The position numbers and the translations under genes are program-made. This document shows, in pieces, positions 1-6,350 of a DNA stretch of 7,672 bases. Source of the stretch: JBDKTH01 sp964558295. Its GTDB lineage: Bacteria > Planctomycetota > Planctomycetia > Pirellulales > Thermoguttaceae. The stretch's first letter is position 1. Every line of letters begins with the position of its first letter. The stretch lies in the NCBI GenBank assembly GCA_964558295.1, contig CAZLDQ010000251.1, positions 1 to 7,672 of the forward strand. Reading direction: 5' to 3'. The notes under the pieces were generated by a model, which made no database searches, was not told the origin of the DNA, and saw nothing but the letters and a program-made list of their open reading frames with translations.

Positions 1-341
1 CCCAGCCCCTTCCCACACCCCCTCGGGCGGCCCCCGCCAACGGCTACGCTCAGGTCGCAGTGCTGATCCTCGTAGACTTCGGCCCCCCGCATTACTTCGT
101 AGTCCTTGGGATTGGGAGTCACACCGTCGAAAACCACGTACGGGATGCGGGCCTCTTTGAGCGATCGTTCCGCTTGAACGGTCCAACCCGCCTGAATCAG
201 GCCCGGGTCGGTCACGATCAGGGTTTTGGTGGCACCGAAATTCTGCGCGTACTGCCCTACTAAGTTTAATGCCCCCTGACCAAAGACGATCTCAGGCGCA
301 ACGAATTTCCACAATTCGAGTGGCGACTGCTGGTTGGGCAT
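1..341 (-). CDS. Iron-containing alcohol dehydrogenase, N-terminal part (runs off the left edge)
   Basis: Group III Fe-dependent alcohol dehydrogenases use NAD(P)H to interconvert alcohols and aldehydes in the cytoplasm. About 113 residues are visible. They begin MPNQQSPLELWKFVAPEIVF, followed by FGQGAL, the LIVTDPG strand (about 41-47), a VFDGVTPNP segment (70-78) and the dinucleotide-binding glycine loop VAVGGG (99-104); this is the family's standard N-terminal order. The catalytic metal-binding histidines lie in the missing C-terminal part. The ATG at 341 has a good Shine-Dalgarno, GAGGAG on the minus strand (354-349), 7 bases away. After GGG the family normally has S-P-x-D-x-A-K-G, but here the sequence reads R-P-R-G-C-G-K-G, which looks like base errors at an assembly edge. 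The physiological substrate cannot be told from this fragment. A TTGACA-like box lies at 399-394 but I see no convincing -10 for it. Confidence 0.85.
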   Translation of the reverse strand, partial: MPNQQSPLELWKFVAPEIVFGQGALNLVGQYAQNFGATKTLIVTDPGLIQAGWTVQAERSLKEARIPYVVFDGVTPNPKDYEVMRGAEVYEDQHCDLSVAVGGGRPRGCGKGL

Positions 342-678
342 GCATCAACTCCTCAGCGGCACTCGGCAACAGACTGCGGGTCGAAACGGCACATGTCAAT
401 TTGTCCCTCTCACGCAATCTCGCAATTAGGTGAAAGAACATGAACCAAGCAATCATGACCTGATGGAACGTGAGACTTTCCGTATTCGTCCAAGGAACAC
501 GCCCGTTCATCTGCTGTCTTTGCTGGCAATGACAGGAATACGACTTTTCGTTAGCCCCCTTTTGGGTTTATGCACAACAAGACGTGAACGGAGATTCAGG
601 CCGAAAACCACTTACTCGAGAAGGAGTCGTTACGAAGATGCGCCACGCAGATAAACCCTTCTATCTAATTGTAGCGTC

Positions 679-690
679 CCAGACGTCTGG
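679..690. repeat. Perfect 12-bp palindrome (possible operator)
   Basis: CCAGACGTCTGG reads the same on both strands with no spacer. A hairpin without a loop is unlikely, so a dimeric protein-binding site is the more natural reading. It sits in the gap about 340 bases upstream of the alcohol dehydrogenase start. No second copy was noticed in the window, and a chance origin is possible. Confidence 0.35.
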
Positions 691-723
691 TGGAAGGAGT
701 CGGCGGTCGCCTGCTTGACCAGA

Positions 724-746
724 AGGATCCGTACGACGACGGTCCT
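724..746 (-). terminator. Putative hairpin directly downstream of uvrD
   Basis: Immediately after the uvrD stop (750-748), the minus strand reads AGGACCGT, a six-base loop CGTCGT, then ACGGATCCT. This gives an 8-bp stem with one bulged A. The position suits a transcript end or 3' stabiliser for uvrD. There is no U-tract after it, so it is not a classical intrinsic terminator. Confidence 0.35.
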
Positions 747-747
747 A

Positions 748-3024
748 TCACTTCTTGACCGGTCGCAAGGGGCTTTGCGCGATGACAAACTTCATTTGTC
801 CACTCGGAAAGGCTACGGTCGCCTTGCGGCCCGGGCCGCTGCCACTCAAGGCGATGATGCGTCCTAATCCGTGGGCCGGATGGCGAACGAGCATGTCCTG
901 GCGGAAGTCGTCAGGGGAGATGGCCGGCAGTGCGCTGCCATTGGCCATTTCTGCCGCCGTAGTCAATTGGATGGCCGGCTTGGCGCGAACGGCGGGTGTG
1001 GTAGGGACGCGGGAGAACTCCAGTTCGTCCGAGAACCGAGCGTCAGCCGCCATGTGGAAAGTCTCTTCCGCGAAAGAGTCCCCCCAGTGTGACACACTCG
1101 CGGAAGGCTCGTGTATTTCCATCTCGCCTCGGGGGAGTTCCATGAGGAACTGGCTGGGGATCGTCATCTTGCGTTGCCCACGAAAATCGCGATAGCGGGC
1201 TCTGGAAATCTGAAGCTCTTGCTGAGCCCGGGTGATTCCGACGAACATTAGCCGGCGTTCTTCTTCGAGTTGATCGGAACGGTCTCGGCTCCGGTCATGC
1301 GGCAACAGCCCCTCCTCCACGGCGACCAGAAAGACGACGGGAAACTCGAGGCCCTTCGAGGCATGCAAGGTCATCAGCGTCACCCGATCGTTCGATTCCT
1401 CCCACGCGTCAACATCGTTCACCAGACACGCCTCTTCGAGAAAACACTCCAACGGCCGGCCCGAGACATTTCGCTCGTCAAACTCCCGTGCCACGGTCAG
1501 TAGTTCCTCGATATTCGCCAGCCGATCTGCATCCTCTTCACGGTCGGTACCCTCGAACTGCTTCTTGTATCCTGATTCGGCGAGCACGTGACCGAGAAGT
1601 TCTTCAACCGGAGCATCGGCGACCGTCATCAAATGCTCGACAAGTCGGGCGAACTTGGCCACCTGCTCAGGTGCACGCTTGCTCAAACCAACAACATTAC
1701 GGCAGTCGAACACCGCTTCAAGCAAGGGCAGGCCGCGATGGGCCGCATGTTCCGCCAATCGCTCAATCGTCGTTTTGCCGATGCCACGGGGCGGCGTGTT
1801 GATGATTCGTAGCAGGGCGTTGTCGTCGTAGGGATTGTTGACCAACTGGAGATAGGCCAGGAGATCCTTGATTTCCTTGCGTTGGAAGAACTCCAACCCC
1901 TGGACCAGTTGGTAGGGCACGCCTTCATCGCGCAGGGCCAATTCGAAAGCGCGGCTCAAAGCATTGATGCGATAGAAGATCGCGTAATCCCGAGGACGCC
2001 GCCGGCCGGAACGCAACTCGGCCGCGATGCGGGCGGCAATTGCCTGAGCCTCGTCGCGCTGGGTCTCGTAGGTCACCAACCGCACTGGACTACCTTCCCC
2101 GTTTTCCGTATAGAGATTTTTGTCCTTGCGTTTGATATTGTGACTGATCAACTGCGACGCCACGCGGAGTATCCGCTTCGTACTCCGGTAGTTCCGCTCC
2201 AGGCGAATCACGCGGACATCAGGAAAATCCTTTTCGAACTCGAGGATATTGTTGAGATTCGCCCCACGCCAGCCGTAGATCGACTGGTCCGGATCGCCGG
2301 TGACGGCCAGATTCGGGTAGTCGACTGACAAAGCTCGCGCGATGGTATACTGTGCGAAATTGGTATCCTGATATTCGTCGATGAGGACAAACCGATACCG
2401 CTCGTCGAGACTTTGGCGGGTCTCGGGACTATTCCGAAGCAAGTTGGCTACGTGGACCAGCAAGTCGTCAAAATCGACGGCGTTCGAGCGGGCCAATTGG
2501 GCCTGATAGGCGGGATAAACCTTTCGGACAATAGTCCCCAACGGATGCCCCGGACGCGGCTCATAGGCGTCGGCCGTCACCAGCCGGTTCTTGGCCCAAC
2601 TGATCGCTGCGCCGATCGCCTCGGGTGTGCAGTGAGCCAGATCGAGATTCATCCCCGAGATCACGCGACGGAGCGTTCGGGCACTATCGTCCGCATCATA
2701 GACCGTGAAGTTTTCCTGGAGCCCAACGAGACGGGCGTGTTGTCGCAGCAGCCTAGCGCAGAACCGATGGTAGGTTCCGATCCAGACGGCCTCCCCGGGG
2801 GCGAGTTGCTCCACACGCGACTGCATCTCCTGGGCCGCCTTGTTGGTGAAGGTCAACGCTAAAATCTGACGAGCAGGAACCCCCTGTTCGAGGAGGTGGG
2901 CGATACGGTGTGTCACCACACGCGTTTTGCCGCTACCGGGGCCGGCGAGAATCAACAACGGACCCTCGACATGCTGGACCGCATCGCGTTGGGCTGGAGT
3001 CAGGCCTTCAAGGAGTTGCGCCAA
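748..3024 (-). CDS. uvrD: UvrD/PcrA-type superfamily 1 3'-5' DNA helicase
   Basis: This is an ATP-driven 3'-5' DNA helicase for nucleotide-excision/mismatch repair and removal of stalled RNA polymerase or RecA filaments. With a start at TTG 3024 it has 758 residues, normal for the family. All SF1A motifs are intact: Q motif LTPAQRDAV (8-16), Walker A AGPGSGKT (27-34), Ia TFTNKAAQEM (58-67), Ib GTYHRF (83-88), II LIDEYQDT (214-221), III VTGDPDQSIYGWRGA (241-255), IV IRLERNYRS (273-281), V TLHASKGLEFP (about 552-562) and VI EEERRLMFVGITRA (587-600). A less conserved linker leads to a C-terminal domain (about 711-756, LVRHPAHGLGRI...) resembling the Tudor-like domain with which PcrA/UvrD contact RNA polymerase. 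The ORF stays open to a TTG at 3141, but that start lacks a Shine-Dalgarno, the extra 39 residues match nothing in the family, and a promoter (3111-3082) lies inside them. The TTG at 3024 follows GAAGGG by 9 bases. uvrD versus pcrA naming is a convention here. Confidence 0.96.
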   Translation of the reverse strand: MAQLLEGLTPAQRDAVQHVEGPLLILAGPGSGKTRVVTHRIAHLLEQGVPARQILALTFTNKAAQEMQSRVEQLAPGEAVWIGTYHRFCARLLRQHARLVGLQENFTVYDADDSARTLRRVISGMNLDLAHCTPEAIGAAISWAKNRLVTADAYEPRPGHPLGTIVRKVYPAYQAQLARSNAVDFDDLLVHVANLLRNSPETRQSLDERYRFVLIDEYQDTNFAQYTIARALSVDYPNLAVTGDPDQSIYGWRGANLNNILEFEKDFPDVRVIRLERNYRSTKRILRVASQLISHNIKRKDKNLYTENGEGSPVRLVTYETQRDEAQAIAARIAAELRSGRRRPRDYAIFYRINALSRAFELALRDEGVPYQLVQGLEFFQRKEIKDLLAYLQLVNNPYDDNALLRIINTPPRGIGKTTIERLAEHAAHRGLPLLEAVFDCRNVVGLSKRAPEQVAKFARLVEHLMTVADAPVEELLGHVLAESGYKKQFEGTDREEDADRLANIEELLTVAREFDERNVSGRPLECFLEEACLVNDVDAWEESNDRVTLMTLHASKGLEFPVVFLVAVEEGLLPHDRSRDRSDQLEEERRLMFVGITRAQQELQISRARYRDFRGQRKMTIPSQFLMELPRGEMEIHEPSASVSHWGDSFAEETFHMAADARFSDELEFSRVPTTPAVRAKPAIQLTTAAEMANGSALPAISPDDFRQDMLVRHPAHGLGRIIALSGSGPGRKATVAFPSGQMKFVIAQSPLRPVKK

Positions 3025-3033
3025 GTCAAGATT

Positions 3034-3039
3034 CCCTTC
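3034..3039 (-). promoter_or_regulatory. Shine-Dalgarno that decides the uvrD start
   Basis: GAAGGG on the minus strand lies 9 bases before the TTG at 3024-3022. It is the only in-frame candidate start near the family N-terminus with such a site, and it puts the Q motif at residue 8. Confidence 0.6.
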
Positions 3040-3081
3040 ATAGACTAGACATCCGTACAGGAACTGCGGGCCCCAGCGTTC

Positions 3082-3111
3082 AATATACTCACTTGGAATC
3101 GGAGATGTCAG
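3082..3111 (-). promoter_or_regulatory. Sigma-70-type promoter for uvrD
   Basis: On the minus strand CTGACA (3111-3106; 5 of 6 to the -35 consensus) is followed after 18 bases by TATATT (3087-3082; 5 of 6 to the -10 consensus). Transcription would begin near 3075, giving a leader of about 50 bases to the TTG start at 3024. Confidence 0.55.
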
Positions 3112-3203
3112 CCCCCCACAACCGGATGGACAGTGCAGCAAATGACGGCAATAGGCGTTCGGCTGGTTCCCCCGGAAAAGCCGCTATTCAAACTCCGGCA
3201 ACG

Positions 3204-3212
3204 TGTTATACT
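3204..3212 (+). promoter_or_regulatory. Extended -10 promoter for the alpha-CTD gene
   Basis: TGTTATACT matches the extended -10 form TGnTATAAT with one mismatch. The best -35 candidate, TATTCA at 3185-3190 with a 16-base spacer, is weak (3 of 6), which is common for extended -10 promoters. Initiation near 3219 would give a leader of about 80 bases before the ATG at 3298. It diverges from the uvrD promoter. Confidence 0.45.
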
Positions 3213-3284
3213 GCTAGTTCGTTGCGGGATGTTCCGCAATGAAAAGTAAGCAAACGGCATGAACGGAACAAACAAGTTTAGTCA

Positions 3285-3290
3285 GGGAGG
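3285..3290 (+). promoter_or_regulatory. Shine-Dalgarno that decides the alpha-CTD protein start
   Basis: GGGAGG lies 7 bases before ATG 3298. The alternative upstream ATG at 3259, in the same frame, has only a weak purine stretch before it and would add 13 residues of no evident homology. Confidence 0.65.
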
Positions 3291-3297
3291 GAGCCCT

Positions 3298-3609
3298 ATG
3301 GGGACGCGGATTCCCTTGAGCACCGTGGATACTGAGGCCAAGGACCTCAGCGCAAAGTTGGAAATGAGCACGGCCGAGATTGGCCTCTCCGTCCGCACGA
3401 CCAATTGCCTGGAAGAGAAAGGGATCTTCACGGTCCACGACTTGTTGAACTGTACCCGCGAAGATCTGCTGAGTATCTCCAATTTCGGCGAGAAGACCCT
3501 CGAAGAGGTGTTCAAGGCGCTGGAAGGCATTGGCTTTTCGCGTTCGAAACGACGGCGAGGCGGTCCGATCGAAGGCCGTGCCAAAAGTGGGCCGGAGAAC
3601 TGCCGGTAA
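3298..3609 (+). CDS. Stand-alone RNA polymerase alpha C-terminal domain protein
   Basis: The 103-residue product consists of a short N-terminal lead, an alpha-CTD-like helix-hairpin-helix domain (about 22-78) and a basic tail (SRSKRRRGG...). It lacks the alpha N-terminal domain that assembles RNA polymerase, so it is not RpoA itself. Aligned without gaps to E. coli RpoA, the DNA-contacting residues are kept: Arg265 (R33 here), Asn268 (N36), Cys269 (C37), Asn294 (N62), Gly296 (G64) and Lys298 (K66). Ser299 is a conservative Thr67, and Lys291 is Ser. The core reads GLSVRTTNCLEE and SISNFGEKTLEEV. Binding to AT-rich UP-element-like minor grooves, and perhaps to activators or sigma region 4, is therefore likely, but the actual role is unknown. 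It could act as a decoy or free transcription cofactor. It is divergent from uvrD and 116 bases upstream of the membrane-protein operon. Start chosen by the strong Shine-Dalgarno. Confidence 0.88.
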   Translation: MGTRIPLSTVDTEAKDLSAKLEMSTAEIGLSVRTTNCLEEKGIFTVHDLLNCTREDLLSISNFGEKTLEEVFKALEGIGFSRSKRRRGGPIEGRAKSGPENCR

Positions 3610-3714
3610 GGCCGACGGTCGCTCACGGGATCTGCGCGGCAGGTCTTATGCTGTTTCCGGTGGCGGCACTCGGTGCTTGATTGCCGGGCCGCCTCAGGAT
3701 CGACGACCGTAATC

Positions 3715-3721
3715 GGGGAGG
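3715..3721 (+). promoter_or_regulatory. Shine-Dalgarno that decides the DUF3592-like gene start
   Basis: GGGGAGG lies 4 bases before GTG 3726. The ORF extends back to a TTG at 3681, but that codon has no comparable site, and the added residues precede the basic segment that normally comes just before the first membrane helix. Confidence 0.55.
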
Positions 3722-3725
3722 CACC

Positions 3726-5048
3726 GTGGCTCGCAGCTTCCGCTTCTATGAGAAGAAACGCGGGAATCGACGCACCGGCTCCAAAACGCTGGGCAGCGCC
3801 GGCGAGGCACTGTTCTTTGCCAGTTTCTTTCTCGTCGGTTGTCTAGGCGTCGTGGTATTGTTCGCCACCTTGGTCATTCCCGAGTGGCGAGCCAACCATG
3901 AGTTCGTACGTCATCAGTGCGTAGTGCGGGAAACGCGGTTAGCCGAGAGGGAGGGCGAAGACGGCCGCCTTTACCGGCCTGAGGTCAAGGTCGAGTATCA
4001 GATCAGAGGCCAGACCTATCGCGTCTGGGCCTATGATACCTGGACTCTGGACCGGGACGGCGGCTTCTCCTCCAATAAAGAGGAGCAACTGGCGATCCTC
4101 CAGCGGTTTACCCCCGATCCGCAACGGACCTACGACTGTTGGTATGATCCGGCCGAACCGAGCCGAGTCGTGCTGGTCCGAGGTTCCCACGGCTGGATCT
4201 GGCTGACGTTCATTGTACCGATCTGCTTTATCCTCATCGGTGGGATTGGGCTGGTCTATACGGCACTCAATTGGGGTGCCTCGGCCGAACGCCGCGCAGC
4301 GATGGTCAAGCGTGCGGCCGAATTAACCCCTTTTGATACCAGCGGGCGTGCAAAAAGCAAGTTCCCCAACGTCCCTGACAGTGACAAGATCACCGACAGC
4401 CCAGGCACGACCTTGGCGTTTCGGCTTCCCGTAGCTATCGCTTCGATCTGGGGCCTCCTGGCGTTGCTGTTTGCCGCAGTCCTGTGGAACAGTGTCGTGG
4501 CGATGTTCGTCTTGGTAGCGGTCAACAACCACCTGCAGGGCACTCCCGACTGGTTGCTCACATGCTTCACGATCCCCTTCGTGTTGATCGGCATTGGATT
4601 GAGCGTGTTTTTGGTCCGCCAGGTGTTGATTGCCACCGGTATCGGCCCCACCTTGGTGGAGATCTCCGACCATCCGTTGTATCCTGGTGGACGCTATCGC
4701 TTGTTTCTCCAGCAGGCTGGCCGCTTGCGGATGAATTCACTCCGCGTGCTCTTGGTCTGCGAAGAGGAGGCCACTTACCGACACGGAACCGATACGCGAA
4801 CGGAGACTCGCCGGGTGTACGAGCAGACACTCTTTGAACTGGCACGATTTGAAGTTCAACATGGCATGCCGTTTGAAACGCAATGCGATGTGGAATTGCC
4901 GGCCGAGGCAATGCACTCGTTCAAAGCGGATCACAACGAGGTCAACTGGAAAATCCTCGTGAAAGGAAACGTCTCCCGTTGGCCGGATTTCGAGCGGTCG
5001 TTCCCCATTGTCGTCTACCCCGCCCGGAATGGCCAATGCACCGCATGA
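3726..5048 (+). CDS. Four-helix membrane protein with DUF3592-like domain and C-terminal beta-sandwich
   Basis: The 440-residue protein starts at GTG 3726. It has a basic N-terminus and helix 1 (about 27-51). A beta-rich region of about 100 residues (60-152) follows, with the DUF3592 hallmarks VKVEYQIRGQTYRV and DCWYDPAEPSRVVLVRG. Then come helix 2 (157-180), a polar loop, helix 3 (about 235-264) and helix 4 (277-302). The soluble tail (about 310-432) looks like a beta-sandwich: PGGRYRLFL, SLRVLLVCEEE, DVELPAEAMHSF, NEVNWKILVKG. By the positive-inside rule the basic N-terminus and the Arg/Lys-rich loop 184-222 favour the cytoplasm, which would put the DUF3592 region outside and the sandwich inside; this topology is inferred. 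The tail resembles the next gene product in motif order. The stop overlaps the next start as ATGA (5045-5048). No enzymatic motif is visible, and the function is unknown. No clear promoter was seen in the 116-base gap, so read-through from the alpha-CTD gene is possible. Confidence 0.85.
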   Translation: MARSFRFYEKKRGNRRTGSKTLGSAGEALFFASFFLVGCLGVVVLFATLVIPEWRANHEFVRHQCVVRETRLAEREGEDGRLYRPEVKVEYQIRGQTYRVWAYDTWTLDRDGGFSSNKEEQLAILQRFTPDPQRTYDCWYDPAEPSRVVLVRGSHGWIWLTFIVPICFILIGGIGLVYTALNWGASAERRAAMVKRAAELTPFDTSGRAKSKFPNVPDSDKITDSPGTTLAFRLPVAIASIWGLLALLFAAVLWNSVVAMFVLVAVNNHLQGTPDWLLTCFTIPFVLIGIGLSVFLVRQVLIATGIGPTLVEISDHPLYPGGRYRLFLQQAGRLRMNSLRVLLVCEEEATYRHGTDTRTETRRVYEQTLFELARFEVQHGMPFETQCDVELPAEAMHSFKADHNEVNWKILVKGNVSRWPDFERSFPIVVYPARNGQCTA

Positions 5049-5446
5049 ACGATCCTCTGGTCATTATCCGCTTCGATGCCAATGGGCGCATTTACCAGCC
5101 GGGGGAGACGCTCTCCGGAGAATACCGGATCGATACATTCCGGCTGGGCGAGATCAAAGCCGTTGAAGTGTCGATCCTGTGGTACACTGAAGGCAAAGGG
5201 GATGAGGATTTGGCAGTGCACCATTTTCACCGTATTTCGGTGGAAGACGATCCTGACTTCGATCCCCAGCGGCCGGAGCGATTCAGCACGGTTTTGCCAA
5301 ACAGTCCCTTGAGCTACGACGGCCTGATTGTGAAGATCCGCTGGTGTGTTCGCGTGCGCATTTTCATGGCACGCGGCAAGGAAGTGGTGGGGGAAAAGGC
5401 GTTCCAATTGGGTAGCGTACCGACACGGAAGGCGCCCGTCTCGTGA
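5045..5446 (+). CDS. Small soluble beta-sandwich (arrestin-like) protein, unknown function
   Basis: The 133-residue product has no signal peptide or membrane segment. Alternating hydrophobic strands predict an all-beta fold: LVIIRFDANGRIYQPGETLS (5-24), a long strand KAVEVSILWYTEG (38-50), an acidic loop (66-74), then FSTVLPNSPLSYDG (80-93) and LIVKIRWCVRVRIFM (94-108). The Y-x-P-G-E opening, a central V-x-I-x-W-Y strand, the LP-x-S-x-x-S-Y-x-G turn and a final W-x-V-x-V strand recall arrestin/Vps26/SpoOM-like sandwiches; this is pattern recognition, not a search. It is translationally coupled on both sides (ATGA with the membrane gene, GTGA with the ATPase gene). An in-frame ATG at 5036 would add three residues and is an alternative start. 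A role as adaptor between the membrane protein and the ATPase is inference. Confidence 0.8.
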   Translation: MNDPLVIIRFDANGRIYQPGETLSGEYRIDTFRLGEIKAVEVSILWYTEGKGDEDLAVHHFHRISVEDDPDFDPQRPERFSTVLPNSPLSYDGLIVKIRWCVRVRIFMARGKEVVGEKAFQLGSVPTRKAPVS

Positions 5447-6051
5447 GTGAAGACTTCCACACAGCCGCCACAGGCAACCCCTTTTCGACGCGCTATGTCC
5501 GTCCCGGCGCGATCCCCTTTCTTTTTCCACCCGAGACCGATTGCGAGTCGCTCTTGCGGCAGTTGCGCAAGAACGGCTGGCAAGGCCAGATCCTTGGGCC
5601 GCACGGTAGCGGCAAATCGGCCTTGGTAGCCACGTTGATCGCAGCACTTCGCTCCCAGGCGCATCCAATCGAGTGGTTTGAACTCCACGATGGGCAGCGC
5701 CGACTTCCGGGGGGGCTAGAACGTCTCCGCCGTCTGCCATCTGGCACCCTGGTCGTGGTGGATGGCTACGAGCAATTGTCGCTCTGGAACCGGCTGCAAG
5801 TTCGCCGCTATTGTCGGCAACAGGGATTGGGACTCCTGGTGACGACTCATGCTCCAGCCGGCTTGCCAACGCTGTTTGCGACCAATCCCAACCCAATACT
5901 CGCGGAGCGGATTGTCCAGTGCCTGTTGGGCGAACAAACCTGGCCGGTCAGTCGGGAAGAACTGCACCGCCGATATTGCCAACACCGGGGCGATCTTCGC
6001 GAACTCTTGTTCGATCTCTACGACGCCTACGAACAGCGGCGTCCTGCATAG
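5443..6051 (+). CDS. Small P-loop ATPase, third gene of the membrane-protein operon
   Basis: The 202-residue protein starts at GTG 5443, overlapping the previous stop as GTGA. GGAAGG lies 10 bases upstream. Walker A is GPHGSGKS (52-59). Walker B is TLVVVDGYEQL (102-112), with Asp107 and possibly Glu110 for catalysis. A strand ending LLVTTHAPAGLP (131-142) fits a sensor position, and HRRYCQHRGDLRELLFDLYD (175-194) is a helical C-terminal piece. This is the layout of a minimal ASCE/AAA-like ATPase without an obvious lid or partner domain. The N-terminus STRYVRPGAIPFLFP (15-29) is distinctive and may carry the substrate or partner contact. No membrane segment is present. ATP binding is well supported, but the process it powers is not known. 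It could act on the two upstream proteins or work as an NTP-dependent switch. Confidence 0.85.
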   Translation: MSEDFHTAATGNPFSTRYVRPGAIPFLFPPETDCESLLRQLRKNGWQGQILGPHGSGKSALVATLIAALRSQAHPIEWFELHDGQRRLPGGLERLRRLPSGTLVVVDGYEQLSLWNRLQVRRYCRQQGLGLLVTTHAPAGLPTLFATNPNPILAERIVQCLLGEQTWPVSREELHRRYCQHRGDLRELLFDLYDAYEQRRPA

Positions 6052-6080
6052 TGTAGCGATGGACTGAGGCCGGTGCGAGT

Positions 6081-6095
6081 TCAGCGGCCTGCTGA
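6081..6095 (+). terminator. Weak stem-loop after the three-gene operon
   Basis: TCAGC, loop GGCCT, GCTGA form a perfect 5-bp stem 30 bases after the ATPase stop. No T-run follows, so it is at best a weak or factor-dependent end, and it may be chance. Confidence 0.2.
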
Positions 6096-6216
6096 GGGCC
6101 TTCGAGGCAGGTGGCACGATCCTTGCAGCCTGTTGGGGCGTATTGTCTTTGGTGGATCCCCTGCGAAGAAAATGGGCCTTGCCCCTTGCCAGCGTCATTC
6201 GTGAACTATGCTTGCC

Positions 6217-6222
6217 TATAAT
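6217..6222 (+). promoter_or_regulatory. Perfect -10 box (upstream promoter candidate)
   Basis: TATAAT is an exact -10 consensus, but no good -35 lies 16-18 bases upstream. If active, it would give a leader of about 190 bases on the Cys-rich gene. Confidence 0.3.
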
Positions 6223-6350
6223 AGTGCGCAACGGGGCGTTCCGAAAGATGGACGCCGCTACGTTCGATGCAATCGGCACAGTCGTGTTAATCCAAAGAAA
6301 CGGTAATGCGAGAAAAGACAACCAATCAGCCGCGGCGGCCTAGACGCTTG

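Larger units (their letters stand above)
355..747. other. Gene-poor gap between uvrD and the alcohol dehydrogenase
   Basis: About 390 bases separate the stop of the helicase from the leader of the alcohol dehydrogenase, both on the minus strand. A 74-codon plus-strand ORF (430-654, GTG start) has no Shine-Dalgarno, an Arg-rich low-information product and no family I recognise, so I do not call it a gene. The gap holds a perfect 12-bp palindrome (679-690) and a hairpin beside the uvrD stop (724-746). I found no tRNA-like or other RNA structure by eye. Confidence 0.5.

Noticed and set aside
394..399. TTGACA box on the minus strand as a promoter for the alcohol dehydrogenase
   Set aside because: The -35 is perfect, but no -10-like hexamer occurs 16-18 bases downstream (CAGTCT is the best at 17), so the pair is not convincing.
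430..654. A 74-codon plus-strand ORF in the left gap
   Set aside because: GTG start without a ribosome site, Arg-rich low-information sequence, no recognisable family and no promoter.
755..1195. Plus-strand ORF of 146 codons opposite the uvrD 3' end
   Set aside because: It is the complement of a conserved helicase region and its translation has no family character.
3615..3710. 7-bp inverted repeat ACGGTCG / CGACCGT flanking the gap between the alpha-CTD and membrane genes
   Set aside because: The arms are 82 bases apart and short. In GC-rich DNA this is expected by chance, and no further structure supports it.
5015..5896. A 293-codon minus-strand ORF across the sandwich and ATPase genes
   Set aside because: It is antisense to two well-supported, translationally coupled genes. 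Its product is Arg/Ser/Pro-rich without recognisable motifs, typical of a high-GC shadow frame.
5716..6321. A 201-codon minus-strand ORF over the ATPase 3' half and the leader
   Set aside because: No motif, no Shine-Dalgarno, and it overlaps the Walker B region of a clear gene on the other strand.
6143..6343. A 66-codon ORF in the leader of the Cys-rich gene
   Set aside because: TTG start without a Shine-Dalgarno; the frame runs through two promoter-like elements and shows no conserved pattern.
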